Source of the DNA: FW021-bin31 sp964467635
GTDB lineage: Bacteria; Bacteroidota; Bacteroidia; Chitinophagales; Chitinophagaceae
Direction: 5' to 3'
Assembly (NCBI GenBank): GCA_964467635.1
Contig: CAYXRN010000020.1
Location: 1-34,034, forward strand
Length of the DNA: 34,034 nt
Made by a program: the position numbers and the translations under genes
Part shown: in pieces, positions 1 through 8,092 of the stretch
How positions within the stretch are numbered: position 1 is the stretch's first letter
Layout of the letters: the number at the start of each line of letters is the position of its first letter
The notes under the pieces: generated by a model
Seen by the model: the letters and a program-made list of their open reading frames with translations, nothing else
What the model was told of the DNA's origin: nothing
The model's database searches: none

Positions 1-246
1 TAGAAGTTATGGAGAGTGATATTAACCTCGTTCATTTTCTTATTCGTTACATACCTCGCTTATCCATTTCACAATTGGTCCGTAGGTTAAAACAAGAATC
101 TACCCGTCAGTTATGGTTGTTACATTCATCTACACTCCGTCAATATTATTGGTATCGTAAGCTACTTTGGTCAGATGGGTTCTTCGTTTGTTCAATTGGC
201 GAAGCAAGTCCAAACTATCCGTCAATACACCTTAACTCAAGGCTAA
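1..246 (+). pseudogene. IS200/IS605 TnpA transposase remnant, 5' end outside window
   Basis: This is the C-terminal two-thirds of a Y1-type single-strand transposase (TnpA) that would cut and paste IS200/IS605 ends. Recognisable pieces are the HUH region (about 15-38), the block SISQLVRRLKQEST, and the late motif LWSDGFFVCSIGEASP. Two lesions are visible. The HUH motif, normally D-H-V-H, reads N-L-V-H, so the first metal-binding His is Leu. An extra A in CCAAACT (210-216) shifts the frame. Removing one A restores ASPTIRQYTLTQG followed by TAA at 244-246, which contains the tyrosine in the position of the catalytic nucleophile. In the unrepaired frame that tyrosine is lost and the reading runs to 326 as unrelated sequence. 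The 5' part lies before base 1. Family identity is recognised from memory of TnpA sequences. Inactivity is inferred from the lesions. Confidence 0.8.
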
Positions 247-259
247 TGGTCGCTTACAT

Positions 260-286
260 CCCACCGAGCCTATCGGCATCAGTGGG
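260..286 (+). repeat. Imperfect hairpin downstream of the TnpA remnant
   Basis: CCCA (260-263) pairs with TGGG (283-286), and CCGA (264-267) pairs with TCGG (273-276). There is a five-base loop and a six-base bulge (277-282) on one side. It lies 14 bases after the restored TnpA stop. IS200/IS605 elements carry bulged subterminal hairpins of this kind, recognised by TnpA, so this is probably the right-end hairpin of the element. The exact element end cannot be fixed without a full-length copy. Confidence 0.5.
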
Positions 287-570
287 TTTTACGCTCGACT
301 TTTATAAATTCTATTTTAGCCAATAACGAAGTGGACAGGGATTTTGTTTACAACAAAAAGCTGTTTAAACGTATCGGAAGAGGGTGTTATATCATTAATC
401 GGGAGTTGAGGGTGATGGAGGAGGAATGACGGAAGGTGAATGCCGGGGGCTCCGTTTTTCTAAACCCTCTAACCCATTGACAAATTAGTGGACTAATCGG
501 GGGCCGTACGACTTGGATCTGATGTGTACGCGTTCTTTTCCACACAGTTTAAGGGTATGTAGTGGGCCTA
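287..570. other. Intergenic region with no recognisable gene
   Basis: One reading frame is open from 247 to 429 behind the TnpA stop, but it has no start, no family resemblance and no coding character. No tRNA, strong terminator or repeat was seen. The stretch probably includes the flank of the decayed insertion element and the 3' end of the flippase transcript from the other strand. Confidence 0.4.
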
Positions 571-2085
571 TTATTTTTTAATCCACTTTCCGACCACAGG
601 CAAAGTTTTCAATTCGGCTTTTTCCCTAAGCAATACGAAAAACAGGTAAAGAACAATTAAAACGGTGGCCGCGATGAGGCGGATACCCAGTGAGGGGGTA
701 AGCAGTTGTATACCCGAGTAAGCAAAATACACCACAAGCATGAAACCGATATACAGGGCGCACTTTCCTACATTATAGGGTACGGGGTAATACTTTTGCC
801 CTAGTAAATAAGCAGCGACCATCATCGTGAAATAACAGAAGAAGGTAGCCCAGGCGGCGGCGTACATTCCATACTGCGGAATGAAAAAATAATTACCGGC
901 CAGCGTGACGACAACTCCTATAATGGTAATGTACAGGCCCATCATCATTTTATCAGTCAACTTGTACCAGATCGACAGGTTATAGTACACGCCCAGGCAG
1001 ATATTGGCGCCCAGAAGCACAGGGACGATACCCAGCCCACTGCGGTAGGCACTGCCGATAAAATATTTCCAGACATCCAGATAGAGCGCGGTAAATAAAA
1101 AGGCTAGTCCCATGGTGATAACGAACCAATTCATCACCCGGGCATAGGTGCGTGGTGCATTCTTATCCCTGGCCTGGTCGAAGAAGAAGGGCTCTGCGGC
1201 CATTCTAAAGGCCTGTATAAATAAGCTGATAAGGATGGCCAGCTTGTAATTGGCTGAATAGATACCGACAATTCTTTTTGCCGCATCTTCCGGAAGAGGC
1301 AAAAACATGTCCAGCATTTGGCGATCCATAACTTCATTAATCATGGCGGCCACACCGATCAAGATCATAGGCGCGCTGTAACGGAATATCTGTTTCCAAA
1401 GCCGTCCGTTTATCCTGAATCGGAAGGACTTCCACTCGCCAAACAGCAGAGAAAAGACCAAAAGATTCTGAAATAAATTGGCGAGGATGAGAAAGCCTAC
1501 TGCGGTATTTTTATTGTACCAATCTGCTAGCAAGGCTTGGGGGTGGGTTTCAAAATGTTTAGGAAGATAAACCAGGAATAAAACGGTAAACAGAATATTG
1601 ACGATAATACCCGACAATTTGACCAATGCGTATTTTCGGGGTCTTTCCTCCTGCCGCAGTTTGGCAAAGGGAATGGCAGACAGGGCGTCAAGGCCGATCA
1701 GCAGAGCTACCCAGCTGATATATTCATAGTGTCCATCCAGTCCGATAAAGCGGGTTACCGGATGTCGCAAAAGGATAAGCAGCACTACCAGCCCGGTGGT
1801 ACTGAGGACGATTGAGCCGAAAGTAGTTTGAAAAATAGCTTTCTTATCCGCTCCTTCTTTATTAAAAAAACGAAAAAATCCGGTTTCAAAGCCGTAGAGA
1901 AAAACGATATTGGCTACCGCGATCCAGGCATAAAGCAGGCTATAATCTCCATAGTCCTTTACCCCTTCCGGGTTCTGAAGCAAATAAGTGATTAGCGGCG
2001 TGAGCAAATAATTTAAAAAACGGGCGCCGATATTACTGGCACCATACCATATTGTTTGCCCCGCTAGTTTTCGAATGCCACTCAA
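571..2085 (-). CDS. Wzx/MATE-like oligosaccharide flippase
   Basis: A 504-residue polytopic membrane protein of the polysaccharide biosynthesis/flippase (MATE-like Wzx) superfamily. Such proteins move undecaprenyl-linked sugar chains across the inner membrane. The N-terminus (KLAGQTIWYGASNIGARFLNYLLTP) is the one usual in Bacteroidota flippases. About fourteen hydrophobic segments follow along the whole length, which is normal for the family. The start codon is TTG: an in-frame TAA lies two codons upstream and the first residues SGIRKLAGQT fit the family, so no ATG is available. A TAnnTTTG box on this strand (2103-2110) sits 17 bases upstream. No glycosyltransferases are adjacent, so the substrate cannot be named. 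Confidence 0.88.
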   Translation of the reverse strand: MSGIRKLAGQTIWYGASNIGARFLNYLLTPLITYLLQNPEGVKDYGDYSLLYAWIAVANIVFLYGFETGFFRFFNKEGADKKAIFQTTFGSIVLSTTGLVVLLILLRHPVTRFIGLDGHYEYISWVALLIGLDALSAIPFAKLRQEERPRKYALVKLSGIIVNILFTVLFLVYLPKHFETHPQALLADWYNKNTAVGFLILANLFQNLLVFSLLFGEWKSFRFRINGRLWKQIFRYSAPMILIGVAAMINEVMDRQMLDMFLPLPEDAAKRIVGIYSANYKLAILISLFIQAFRMAAEPFFFDQARDKNAPRTYARVMNWFVITMGLAFLFTALYLDVWKYFIGSAYRSGLGIVPVLLGANICLGVYYNLSIWYKLTDKMMMGLYITIIGVVVTLAGNYFFIPQYGMYAAAWATFFCYFTMMVAAYLLGQKYYPVPYNVGKCALYIGFMLVVYFAYSGIQLLTPSLGIRLIAATVLIVLYLFFVLLREKAELKTLPVVGKWIKK

Positions 2086-2102
2086 ACCGGATTAATTTTT
2101 GT

Positions 2103-2110
2103 CAAAAGTA
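2103..2110 (-). promoter_or_regulatory. Bacteroidota -7 box for the flippase
   Basis: Read on the minus strand this is TACTTTTG, an exact match to TAnnTTTG, 17 bases before the TTG start. No clear -33 TTG was found at the usual spacing. Confidence 0.45.
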
Positions 2111-2199
2111 GTACAATACCTTGCTTTAGGCAGGATTTCTGATCCGCCAAATTAAAATAACGTATCTTGAACCCCAAATAATAGGTTTAAAAAGTCAAA

Positions 2200-2937
2200 A
2201 TGAAGTACGCCTACAAATCGCTTATACTTGCCGTGGTTCTGTTTTTCAGCGCCGGGATCATGCGGATAGCTGCAGCCCAGGAAGCAACGGAATCCGTTGC
2301 CGAATGGGAGAAAGCCAGGCATCCCGTATTTACCATCACTTATGCTTATCCTCCGGAGATAGTCGAAGGCGCCCTGATGGAAAAATTGCAACAGGACCAC
2401 ATCCAGGCTAAACAACGCAGGCACACCATTACATGTAAAGGGGTAGTCTACCCGGTGTTGTCACCCTCACCGCTGGACCTTTATTTCCAGACGGAAGGGA
2501 AATCCAGGAAAGACAGGCACACTACGCTCAACCTGTTCGTCTCCAAGGGAAGGGACAATTTTATCGGGAAAGAATACGATGAAGAATTGGCTGAAAACGC
2601 CCTCACCTTTCTTAATGATTTTCAAGAGGATATTGCTTATTTCGCGCTCAGACAAGAGATTAATGAGAAAGAAAAGGCGCTCGATAAGGTGCGAAAAGAT
2701 TACGAAGACCTCCTGGATGACAAGCAAAAGCTGCAAAAGGAGCTCTACGACCGGAAAAAGGACGTCAGTGCAGCCACCTCGGACAAAGAAGCTAAAAAAG
2801 CCCGAAGAAAGATCGGGCGAATCAATAAAAAAATTCGTAAAGTGGAAAACAGCACCCGGAAAACAGAGCGGGATATCGAACAGCAAAAAGGAGAAATCCA
2901 GGCTTTGCGTACCCAGTTGCTGAAGATGAGAAAATAA
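2200..2937 (+). CDS. Exported coiled-coil protein of unknown function
   Basis: A 245-residue protein that I do not recognise as a named family. Residues 1-26 form a signal peptide (hydrophobic core ILAVVLFFSAGI, then a likely cut after IAAA before QEATES). Residues about 40-145 form a mixed domain rich in beta-prone stretches, with two short blocks VFTITYAYPPEIVEGAL and LDLYFQTEG. From about residue 150 to the end it is a highly charged helix, Lys/Glu/Arg/Asp in heptad-like spacing, which predicts a long coiled coil. It stands between a divergent flippase and the TfoX-like gene 18 bases downstream, with which it may be co-transcribed. A periplasmic or surface-anchored structural role is possible but not shown. 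Confidence that this is a real gene is high; its function is unknown. Confidence 0.8.
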   Translation: MKYAYKSLILAVVLFFSAGIMRIAAAQEATESVAEWEKARHPVFTITYAYPPEIVEGALMEKLQQDHIQAKQRRHTITCKGVVYPVLSPSPLDLYFQTEGKSRKDRHTTLNLFVSKGRDNFIGKEYDEELAENALTFLNDFQEDIAYFALRQEINEKEKALDKVRKDYEDLLDDKQKLQKELYDRKKDVSAATSDKEAKKARRKIGRINKKIRKVENSTRKTERDIEQQKGEIQALRTQLLKMRK

Positions 2938-2955
2938 TAAAAACCCCGAGTTCTG

Positions 2956-3303
2956 ATGGCTTATGACATTAACCTGGCCGACCGGGTCAGGGAATATTTA
3001 GTACAGTTTCCAGCACTGGATATTGAAGAAAAGCAAATGTTTAGCGGCCTGGTATTCATGGTCAACGGGAAAATGTGCGTCAACGTAAGTCACGAAAACT
3101 TAATGTGCCGCTTCGATCCGGCACTGAGTGAGGCGGTTGCCGAAAAGAGGGGGTTTTTGCCCATGCTCATGCGGGGTAAACAAATGAAGGGGTATTGCTA
3201 TGTAGAACCTATCGGCCTCCAAAGAAAGACGGATTTCCAATTTTGGATCAACCTTTGCCTGGATTACAACAAGCGGGCAAAAGCCTCAAAAAAGCGCAGT
3301 TAG
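2956..3303 (+). CDS. TfoX N-terminal domain protein
   Basis: A 115-residue single-domain protein of the TfoX/Sxy N-terminal family. The family core is visible: an N-terminal helix (ADRVREYLVQF), then EEKQMFSGLVFMVNGKMCVNVSHENLMCRFDP, then the late block MKGYCYVEP and a C-terminal helix. The TfoX C-terminal domain found in the gammaproteobacterial competence regulator is absent, as is usual for stand-alone members. Those have no established function and should not be called competence activators. The gene follows the coiled-coil gene by 18 bases. Confidence 0.85.
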   Translation: MAYDINLADRVREYLVQFPALDIEEKQMFSGLVFMVNGKMCVNVSHENLMCRFDPALSEAVAEKRGFLPMLMRGKQMKGYCYVEPIGLQRKTDFQFWINLCLDYNKRAKASKKRS

Positions 3304-3393
3304 GGTTTAACCTATGCAAAACTATTTCACCTTCCCCCTGTCTTCCAAGTAAAGTTGAACAGAAACACACCCCTATTTGAACTGTTTTAAGGA

Positions 3394-3401
3394 TAATTTT
3401 G
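3394..3401 (+). promoter_or_regulatory. -7 box for the YhbW-like monooxygenase
   Basis: TAATTTTG matches TAnnTTTG exactly and lies 44 bases before the ATG at 3446. This supports that start over the longer frame beginning at 3377. The nearest upstream TTTG (3376-3379) is closer than the usual -33 spacing. Confidence 0.45.
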
Positions 3402-3445
3402 TTGTGCATCGTAACAACAATTGTCACACGCAACAGTCCTTTATT

Positions 3446-4444
3446 ATGAAAAGCATTCCTTATTCCATTTTGGAATTAGCCACCGTTTGTGAGGGTGTAA
3501 CGATTGAGGAAACGTTTAAAAAATGCCTTGATCTGGCACAGCGCGCGGAGGAATATGGCTATAAGCGTTTCTGGCTGGCGGAGCACCATAATATGATCAG
3601 TATTGCCAGTTCTGCCACCGTTGTGCTGATCGCTTATATCGCCGGTGGTACAACAAAAATCAACGTGGGTTCCGGAGGGATTATGCTGCCTAATCATTCT
3701 CCGTTGATTGTAGCAGAACAGTTCGGCACCCTGGGGGCTTTGTATCCCAACCGCATTGATCTGGGCCTGGGCAGAGCGCCAGGAACCGATCAAATCACGG
3801 CACATGCCATCCGGTCGGACCGGATGCAGGCGGTTTATACTTTTCCAGATGAGGTCAGTAAAATACAACAATACTTTTCCCCCGACAACAGCCATTCTCC
3901 GGTTCGGGCCACGGTGGCAGAAGGCGTTGACGTGCCCGTCTATATTTTGGGGTCAAGTACCGATAGTGCGCATCTGGCGGCCAAAATGGGTTTACCTTAC
4001 GCTTTTGCCAGCCATTTTGCCCCTGCGCAACTCTTTGAAGCACTTGCTATTTACCGGGATGAATTTGTACCGTCTGCTACTTTGAAAGAGCCCTATACGA
4101 TCGTCGGGCTTAACGTGATTGCTGCAGATACAGATGAAGCGGCGGAAAGGCTTTCTACTTCGGCTATCCGGATGATGGTTGGCGTAATTACCAGGGAGAT
4201 GGAATATTTGCAAAAGCCCACCGATATGACCGGTGAGCTGCGGGCCATAGCACAACATCCCGCATTACAACAAATGATGAAATACGCTTTCAGGGGGAGT
4301 AAGCAACGGGTAAAAGAAAAGACAAAAGCATTTCTGGAAGAAACAAAAGCAGATGAAGTGATTGTTGCCTCCCATATTTATCATCAGGCCGACCGGCTCA
4401 AGTCCTATCGCTTGTTCGCTGAAATCATGAAGGAACTGGCCTGA
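3446..4444 (+). CDS. LLM class flavin-dependent oxidoreductase, YhbW-like
   Basis: A 332-residue luciferase-like TIM-barrel protein expected to use reduced FMN (F420 is used by some relatives). It closely follows the E. coli YhbW pattern: YSILELATVCEG at the N-terminus, RFWLAEHHNM, the VGSGGIMLPNHSPL block, and NRIDLGLGRAPGTDQ. The length equals that of the YhbW group. The natural substrate of this group is not established. The start is ATG 3446. The frame opens at 3377, but the extra 23 codons overlap the -7 box and have no family counterpart. Its stop lies 4 bases from the stop of the convergent pepT. Confidence 0.9.
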   Translation: MKSIPYSILELATVCEGVTIEETFKKCLDLAQRAEEYGYKRFWLAEHHNMISIASSATVVLIAYIAGGTTKINVGSGGIMLPNHSPLIVAEQFGTLGALYPNRIDLGLGRAPGTDQITAHAIRSDRMQAVYTFPDEVSKIQQYFSPDNSHSPVRATVAEGVDVPVYILGSSTDSAHLAAKMGLPYAFASHFAPAQLFEALAIYRDEFVPSATLKEPYTIVGLNVIAADTDEAAERLSTSAIRMMVGVITREMEYLQKPTDMTGELRAIAQHPALQQMMKYAFRGSKQRVKEKTKAFLEETKADEVIVASHIYHQADRLKSYRLFAEIMKELA

Positions 4445-4448
4445 TCCC

Positions 4449-5699
4449 TTAGGCTTCGGCTTCCCATATTCCACACAGTCGTATAACCACTTCCACGGCT
4501 TTTTGCATGTCCTGAATGCTGATCCATTCCTGCCGGGAGTGAAAGGCGTGTTGCCCTGTAAAGATGTTGGGACAAGGGAGTCCTTTAAATGAAAGCATGG
4601 CACCGTCTGTACCACCACGAATACTTTGGTGGCGGGGTTCAATGCCGGCATCTTTAATAGCCTTCAGCGCAAAAGCGGATACCTGGGGATGTTCGGAAAT
4701 GATCTGCTGCATGTTCCGGTATTGCTTTTCAACCTGCAGTTGCCCTTTTGCTCCCTGGAAACCGGCCAGTATTTGCTGCAGGAGCTTTTGTAGAAAATCC
4801 CTTTGCGCTTTGAGTCCATCTTCCGAAAAGTCTCGTAAAATAAAATCGATGGTAGCCTTTTCGCCATTTCCCTGAAAATGTACCGGATGGACAAATCCCT
4901 CTTTGCCCGCGGTTGTTTCCGGGGAGAAGCGGTCTTCCGGCAGCGCTGCCAGGAACGCGGAGGCGACTTTTAGGGCATTGACCATTTTGCCCTTGGCAAA
5001 GCCCGGGTGTACGGCCACCCCTTCAATAATTAAGGTGGCTTTGTCTGCATTGAAGTTTTCATCTTCAAAAGTGCCCAGGGTGTCACCGTCTAAAGTATAA
5101 CCGAAGTCGGCCCCCAGTTTTTTCATGTCTACCAAGTCGGTGCCTCTGCCAATCTCTTCATCTGGTGTAAACAGCAGACGGATCTTTCCATGTTTTATTT
5201 CCGGATGTTGCATAAAGTAATGGGCAACATCCATGAGGATGGCGACGCCGGATTTATCATCTGCTCCCAGCAGTGTTTTTCCACTGGCTGTGATGATGTC
5301 ATGGCCTATTTGCGCTTTTAAGTCAGGATGAGCTGCGGGGGTTAAAGCCTGCTCGGGATCACCGGGCAGCCGAATAATTCCGCCATCGTAGTTATGATGA
5401 ACAACAGGCTTTACACCGCTGCCGCTGCAATCCGGAGACGTATCCACATGCGAACAAAAACACAGCACGGGTACCACTTTAGGACTGTTGGCCGCAATGG
5501 TTGCGTAGACGTAGCCGTGTTCATCCACAGCAGCATCTGCAATACCCATAGCCTGTAATTCTTCCACTAACAATTTGCTCAGCACTTTTTGCTTGGCAGT
5601 TGATGGGAAAGTTTTTGAAAACGGGTCAGCCTGTGTGTCTATTTGCACATACCTGAGAAACCGTTCGGCAACGGTAAAAGCATATTGTTGAAACGACAT
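4449..5699 (-). CDS. pepT: Peptidase T (tripeptide aminopeptidase)
   Basis: A 416-residue M20-family metallopeptidase that removes the N-terminal residue from tripeptides in the cytoplasm. The di-zinc and catalytic motifs are all present: CSHVDTSPD, the bridging-Asp block LLGADDKSG, the catalytic acid pair in TPDEEIGRG, YTLDGDTLG, and the C-terminal GQHAFHSRQEW. The insert dimerisation domain lies roughly between residues 210 and 320. E. coli PepT has 408 residues, so the length is normal. It follows the SlyD-like FKBP gene by 27 bases on the same strand, so the two are probably one transcript. Confidence 0.95.
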   Translation of the reverse strand: MSFQQYAFTVAERFLRYVQIDTQADPFSKTFPSTAKQKVLSKLLVEELQAMGIADAAVDEHGYVYATIAANSPKVVPVLCFCSHVDTSPDCSGSGVKPVVHHNYDGGIIRLPGDPEQALTPAAHPDLKAQIGHDIITASGKTLLGADDKSGVAILMDVAHYFMQHPEIKHGKIRLLFTPDEEIGRGTDLVDMKKLGADFGYTLDGDTLGTFEDENFNADKATLIIEGVAVHPGFAKGKMVNALKVASAFLAALPEDRFSPETTAGKEGFVHPVHFQGNGEKATIDFILRDFSEDGLKAQRDFLQKLLQQILAGFQGAKGQLQVEKQYRNMQQIISEHPQVSAFALKAIKDAGIEPRHQSIRGGTDGAMLSFKGLPCPNIFTGQHAFHSRQEWISIQDMQKAVEVVIRLCGIWEAEA

Positions 5700-5726
5700 G
5701 TAGAAAAGAACTGTTTAGTAAGGACC

Positions 5727-6155
5727 TTAGGCGATCCCAACCAATTCTACATCAAAGATAAGGTCTTCGCCGGCCAGCGGGTGATTGGCATCCAGTACGA
5801 CACCGCTTTCTTTTACTTCCGTTACAACCACAGGATAAACCTGCCCGTCCTGGCTACTCAATTGAAGTTGCATGCCTTTTTCCGGCTTGAGGTCTGCCGG
5901 CAGTTTTTCATTGGGGAACTCCAGCAAAAGCTCTTCGTTACGTGGTCCATAAGCCTGATCTACCGGTATTTCCAGCGTCTTCTTATCTCCCGGCTTCATA
6001 TCCAGCACACCATTATCAAAGCCTGCAATCACGTTTCCGGAACCTACTTTGAACTCCAGCGGATCACGCCCCTCTGAAGAATCGAAAGTTTCTCCGTTTC
6101 TCAGTTTTCCTTGATAATGTACTTTCACGGTATCTCCGTTTTTTACCACTTGCAT
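5727..6155 (-). CDS. SlyD-like FKBP-type peptidyl-prolyl isomerase
   Basis: A 142-residue cytoplasmic prolyl isomerase and chaperone of the SlyD type. The FKBP half begins VKVHYQGKLRNGETFDSS. The loop PGDKKTLEIPVDQAYGPRNEEL leads into the inserted chaperone (IF) flap. The C-terminal signature LDANHPLAGEDLIFDVEL matches the SlyD family block. The His/Cys-rich metal-binding tail of E. coli SlyD is missing, as is common in Bacteroidota. There is no signal peptide. It is the first gene of a likely unit with pepT, 27 bases downstream, and diverges from hisIE. Confidence 0.9.
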   Translation of the reverse strand: MQVVKNGDTVKVHYQGKLRNGETFDSSEGRDPLEFKVGSGNVIAGFDNGVLDMKPGDKKTLEIPVDQAYGPRNEELLLEFPNEKLPADLKPEKGMQLQLSSQDGQVYPVVVTEVKESGVVLDANHPLAGEDLIFDVELVGIA

Positions 6156-6214
6156 AAAATCTGTTTTTGCTATTAAAAAAGCACAAGGTACAAAGAAAAG
6201 TCCGTAATCTATTG

Positions 6215-6222
6215 TAGTTTTG
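6215..6222 (+). promoter_or_regulatory. -7 box for hisIE
   Basis: TAGTTTTG matches TAnnTTTG and ends 26 bases before ATG 6249. It overlaps the alternative GTG start at 6222, which argues against that longer start. No convincing -33 element was seen. Confidence 0.45.
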
Positions 6223-6248
6223 TGCAGTATTTTAATTCTGTTAACACG

Positions 6249-6842
6249 ATGAAAGTGGATTTTTCAAAATCGGCGGACGGGCTTGTTCCTGCTATTGTTC
6301 AGGACGCCTGTACGCACCGGGTGCTCATGCTCGGATACATGAACCGGGAATCCCTGGATCGTACGCTCAATGAAGGAAAAGTAACTTTCTACAGTCGTTC
6401 CAAAAAAAGATTGTGGACCAAAGGAGAAGAGAGCGGGCATTTTTTAATGGTAGACGAGGTAAAAGCCGACTGTGACCAGGACACATTATTAATACGGGTC
6501 CGGCCGAGCGGACCGGTTTGCCACACCGGTTCCGATACCTGTTTTGAGGAAAAGAACGAAAATGAAAGTTTTCTTATCGAGCTGGAGAATACCATCATCG
6601 ACCGTCATCAAAATCCGACTGAGCACTCCTATACCGCCTCGCTTTTTGCCAAAGGCATTAATAAAATGGCGCAGAAAGTGGGAGAAGAAGCGGTGGAACT
6701 CGTTATTGAGGCTAAAGACAATAACGAAGAACTCTTTCTCAATGAAAGCGCAGACCTGCTTTATCACTACCTGGTCCTCCTGATTGCCAAAGGTTATGTC
6801 TTGGAAGATGTTATTGAGGTGTTAAAAAAGCGCCACAAATAG
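6249..6842 (+). CDS. hisIE: Bifunctional phosphoribosyl-AMP cyclohydrolase / phosphoribosyl-ATP pyrophosphatase
   Basis: This protein performs the second and third steps of histidine synthesis: pyrophosphate removal from PR-ATP (HisE) and ring opening of PR-AMP (HisI). From ATG 6249 it has 197 residues. The HisI half carries LMLGYMNRESLDRT, the TFYSRSKKRLWTKGEESG block, and the zinc ligands in ADCDQDTLL and VCHTGSDTCF. The HisE half carries HSYTASLFAKGINKMAQKVGEEAVE and the acidic helix ESADLLYHYLVLL. A longer frame from GTG 6222 overlaps the probable promoter. No other his genes are in the window, so the pathway genes lie elsewhere. Confidence 0.95.
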   Translation: MKVDFSKSADGLVPAIVQDACTHRVLMLGYMNRESLDRTLNEGKVTFYSRSKKRLWTKGEESGHFLMVDEVKADCDQDTLLIRVRPSGPVCHTGSDTCFEEKNENESFLIELENTIIDRHQNPTEHSYTASLFAKGINKMAQKVGEEAVELVIEAKDNNEELFLNESADLLYHYLVLLIAKGYVLEDVIEVLKKRHK

Positions 6843-6895
6843 GGACATTTTACATAATTATGGGCAATGGCAGGTTTTTATAAGCGTGGTTTCCC

Positions 6896-6903
6896 TACAT
6901 TTG
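6896..6903 (+). promoter_or_regulatory. -7 box for the DUF4369/TlpA operon
   Basis: TACATTTG matches TAnnTTTG. It would give a leader of roughly 75-80 bases before ATG 6988, and that leader contains the hairpin at 6918-6940. Confidence 0.45.
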
Positions 6904-6917
6904 CTCTTTACCCGATT

Positions 6918-6950
6918 CGGAAATTGTCGGTCAATTTCCGGGGAATTTTT
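6918..6950 (+). terminator. Hairpin plus T-run in the leader of the TlpA operon
   Basis: CGGAAATTG (6918-6926) and CAATTTCCG (6932-6940) form a perfect nine-base-pair stem with a five-base loop. GGGAATTTTT follows. The form resembles an intrinsic terminator, although the T-run starts five bases after the stem. It lies 75 bases after the hisIE stop but also downstream of the -7 box of the next operon. It could therefore be the hisIE terminator, a leader attenuator, or both. Confidence 0.5.
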
Positions 6951-6987
6951 AACCATTAAATACAGTTTTTTAAAAATAATTGCAGTT

Positions 6988-8088
6988 ATGAAGAGGATCG
7001 TATTTGGTCTTGCCGCAGTGGTGTTTTTCTTTTCGGCTTGTAAAACTAACTCTAATAAATACACCATAAAAGGAGCGCTGACCAATCTGGAAGACTCCGT
7101 TTTGTTCTTGGGCCATCAGGTAGCAGGGATGCCCGTGTTTGATACGCTTATGGTCGATGACGGGTCCTTTAGTTATTCCGGAGAGGCGACCAGTCCGGTG
7201 TTTGCACAAATACTGACTCCGGACCGTCAGAGTGGCTTCCCGATTATTCTGGAACCCGGAACCATACGGATCAAGGGGAATGCAGATTCTATGATGATGG
7301 GACAGATAACGGTTTCCGGAACGCCTAACAACGAAGCCTTACAGGAATTCATGGATATCCAAAAGCCGTTCATGCCACAAATGCAACAAATGCAAAGCCG
7401 GTTTATGCAGGCTCGCATGAGCGCAGATACCACCGCTATGGATTCTATCCGTACCGCTATGGACAGCATCGGGCAGGTGATTACGGCTGGAATGAAAACC
7501 TTTATTAAAGATCATCCCGAATCGGTCGTCAGCGCCATTGCCTTACAGAGCATTATGACGGGTCTGGCCGACACTACGGTAGAGGCGCTTTATACCCGCC
7601 TTGACACTGCCGTTCAGCACAGTCCCTATGGCGATCGTATTGGGGCAACCATAGCTGCTTCTAAGAAAGCCCGCATCGGTGACATGGCACCTGACTTTAC
7701 CCTGAAGACCCCTGAAGGCAAGCCCTTCTCGCTTTCTTCTTTAAGGGGAAAATATGTTTTAATCGACTTCTGGGCAAGCTGGTGTGGTCCTTGTCGGGTA
7801 GAAAATCCCAACGTAGTGGCTACTTATCAAAAATACAAAGACCAAAACTTTACTATTCTGGGCGTTTCCCTGGACAGTGATAAGGACGCCTGGTTGAAGG
7901 CCATTGAGAAGGATCATCTGACCTGGCATCAGGTATCTGACCTCAAGCAGTGGGACAATGAGGCTGCCCAGCTCTATGGGGTACAGGCTATTCCCGCCAA
8001 CTTCCTGATAGATCCATCCGGAAAGATTATTGCCAAAGACCTGCGGGGAGAAGAATTGCCTCAGACCCTGGCGAAAGTATTAAAATAA
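6988..8088 (+). CDS. DUF4369 / thioredoxin-like (TlpA) lipoprotein
   Basis: A 366-residue lipoprotein, start ATG 6988. The N-terminus is a lipoprotein signal with FFFSAC, the lipidated Cys being residue 18. Residues about 23-120 are a DUF4369 beta domain. A Met/Gln-rich helical linker follows (MQQMQSRFMQARM). The TlpA/AhpC-TSA thioredoxin domain occupies about 235-366, with the active site WASWCGPC (Cys266 and Cys269) and the cis-Pro block VQAIPANFLIDPSG. It probably works in the periplasm as an outer-envelope thiol-disulfide reductase; the partner is unknown. It is followed after 4 bases by a paralog and then by a YceI gene, which suggests one operon. Confidence 0.88.
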   Translation: MKRIVFGLAAVVFFFSACKTNSNKYTIKGALTNLEDSVLFLGHQVAGMPVFDTLMVDDGSFSYSGEATSPVFAQILTPDRQSGFPIILEPGTIRIKGNADSMMMGQITVSGTPNNEALQEFMDIQKPFMPQMQQMQSRFMQARMSADTTAMDSIRTAMDSIGQVITAGMKTFIKDHPESVVSAIALQSIMTGLADTTVEALYTRLDTAVQHSPYGDRIGATIAASKKARIGDMAPDFTLKTPEGKPFSLSSLRGKYVLIDFWASWCGPCRVENPNVVATYQKYKDQNFTILGVSLDSDKDAWLKAIEKDHLTWHQVSDLKQWDNEAAQLYGVQAIPANFLIDPSGKIIAKDLRGEELPQTLAKVLK

Positions 8089-8092
8089 AGGC

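Noticed and set aside
247..429. Open frame behind the transposase stop
   Set aside because: It has no start codon, no family resemblance, and runs through the IS hairpin. It is most likely non-coding.
3377..3445. Longer start for the YhbW-like monooxygenase
   Set aside because: The added codons cover the -7 box at 3394-3401 and have no counterpart in the family.
5643..6077. 144-codon plus-strand open frame across pepT and the FKBP gene
   Set aside because: Both real genes on the minus strand have intact family motifs through this region, and the plus-strand product matches nothing.
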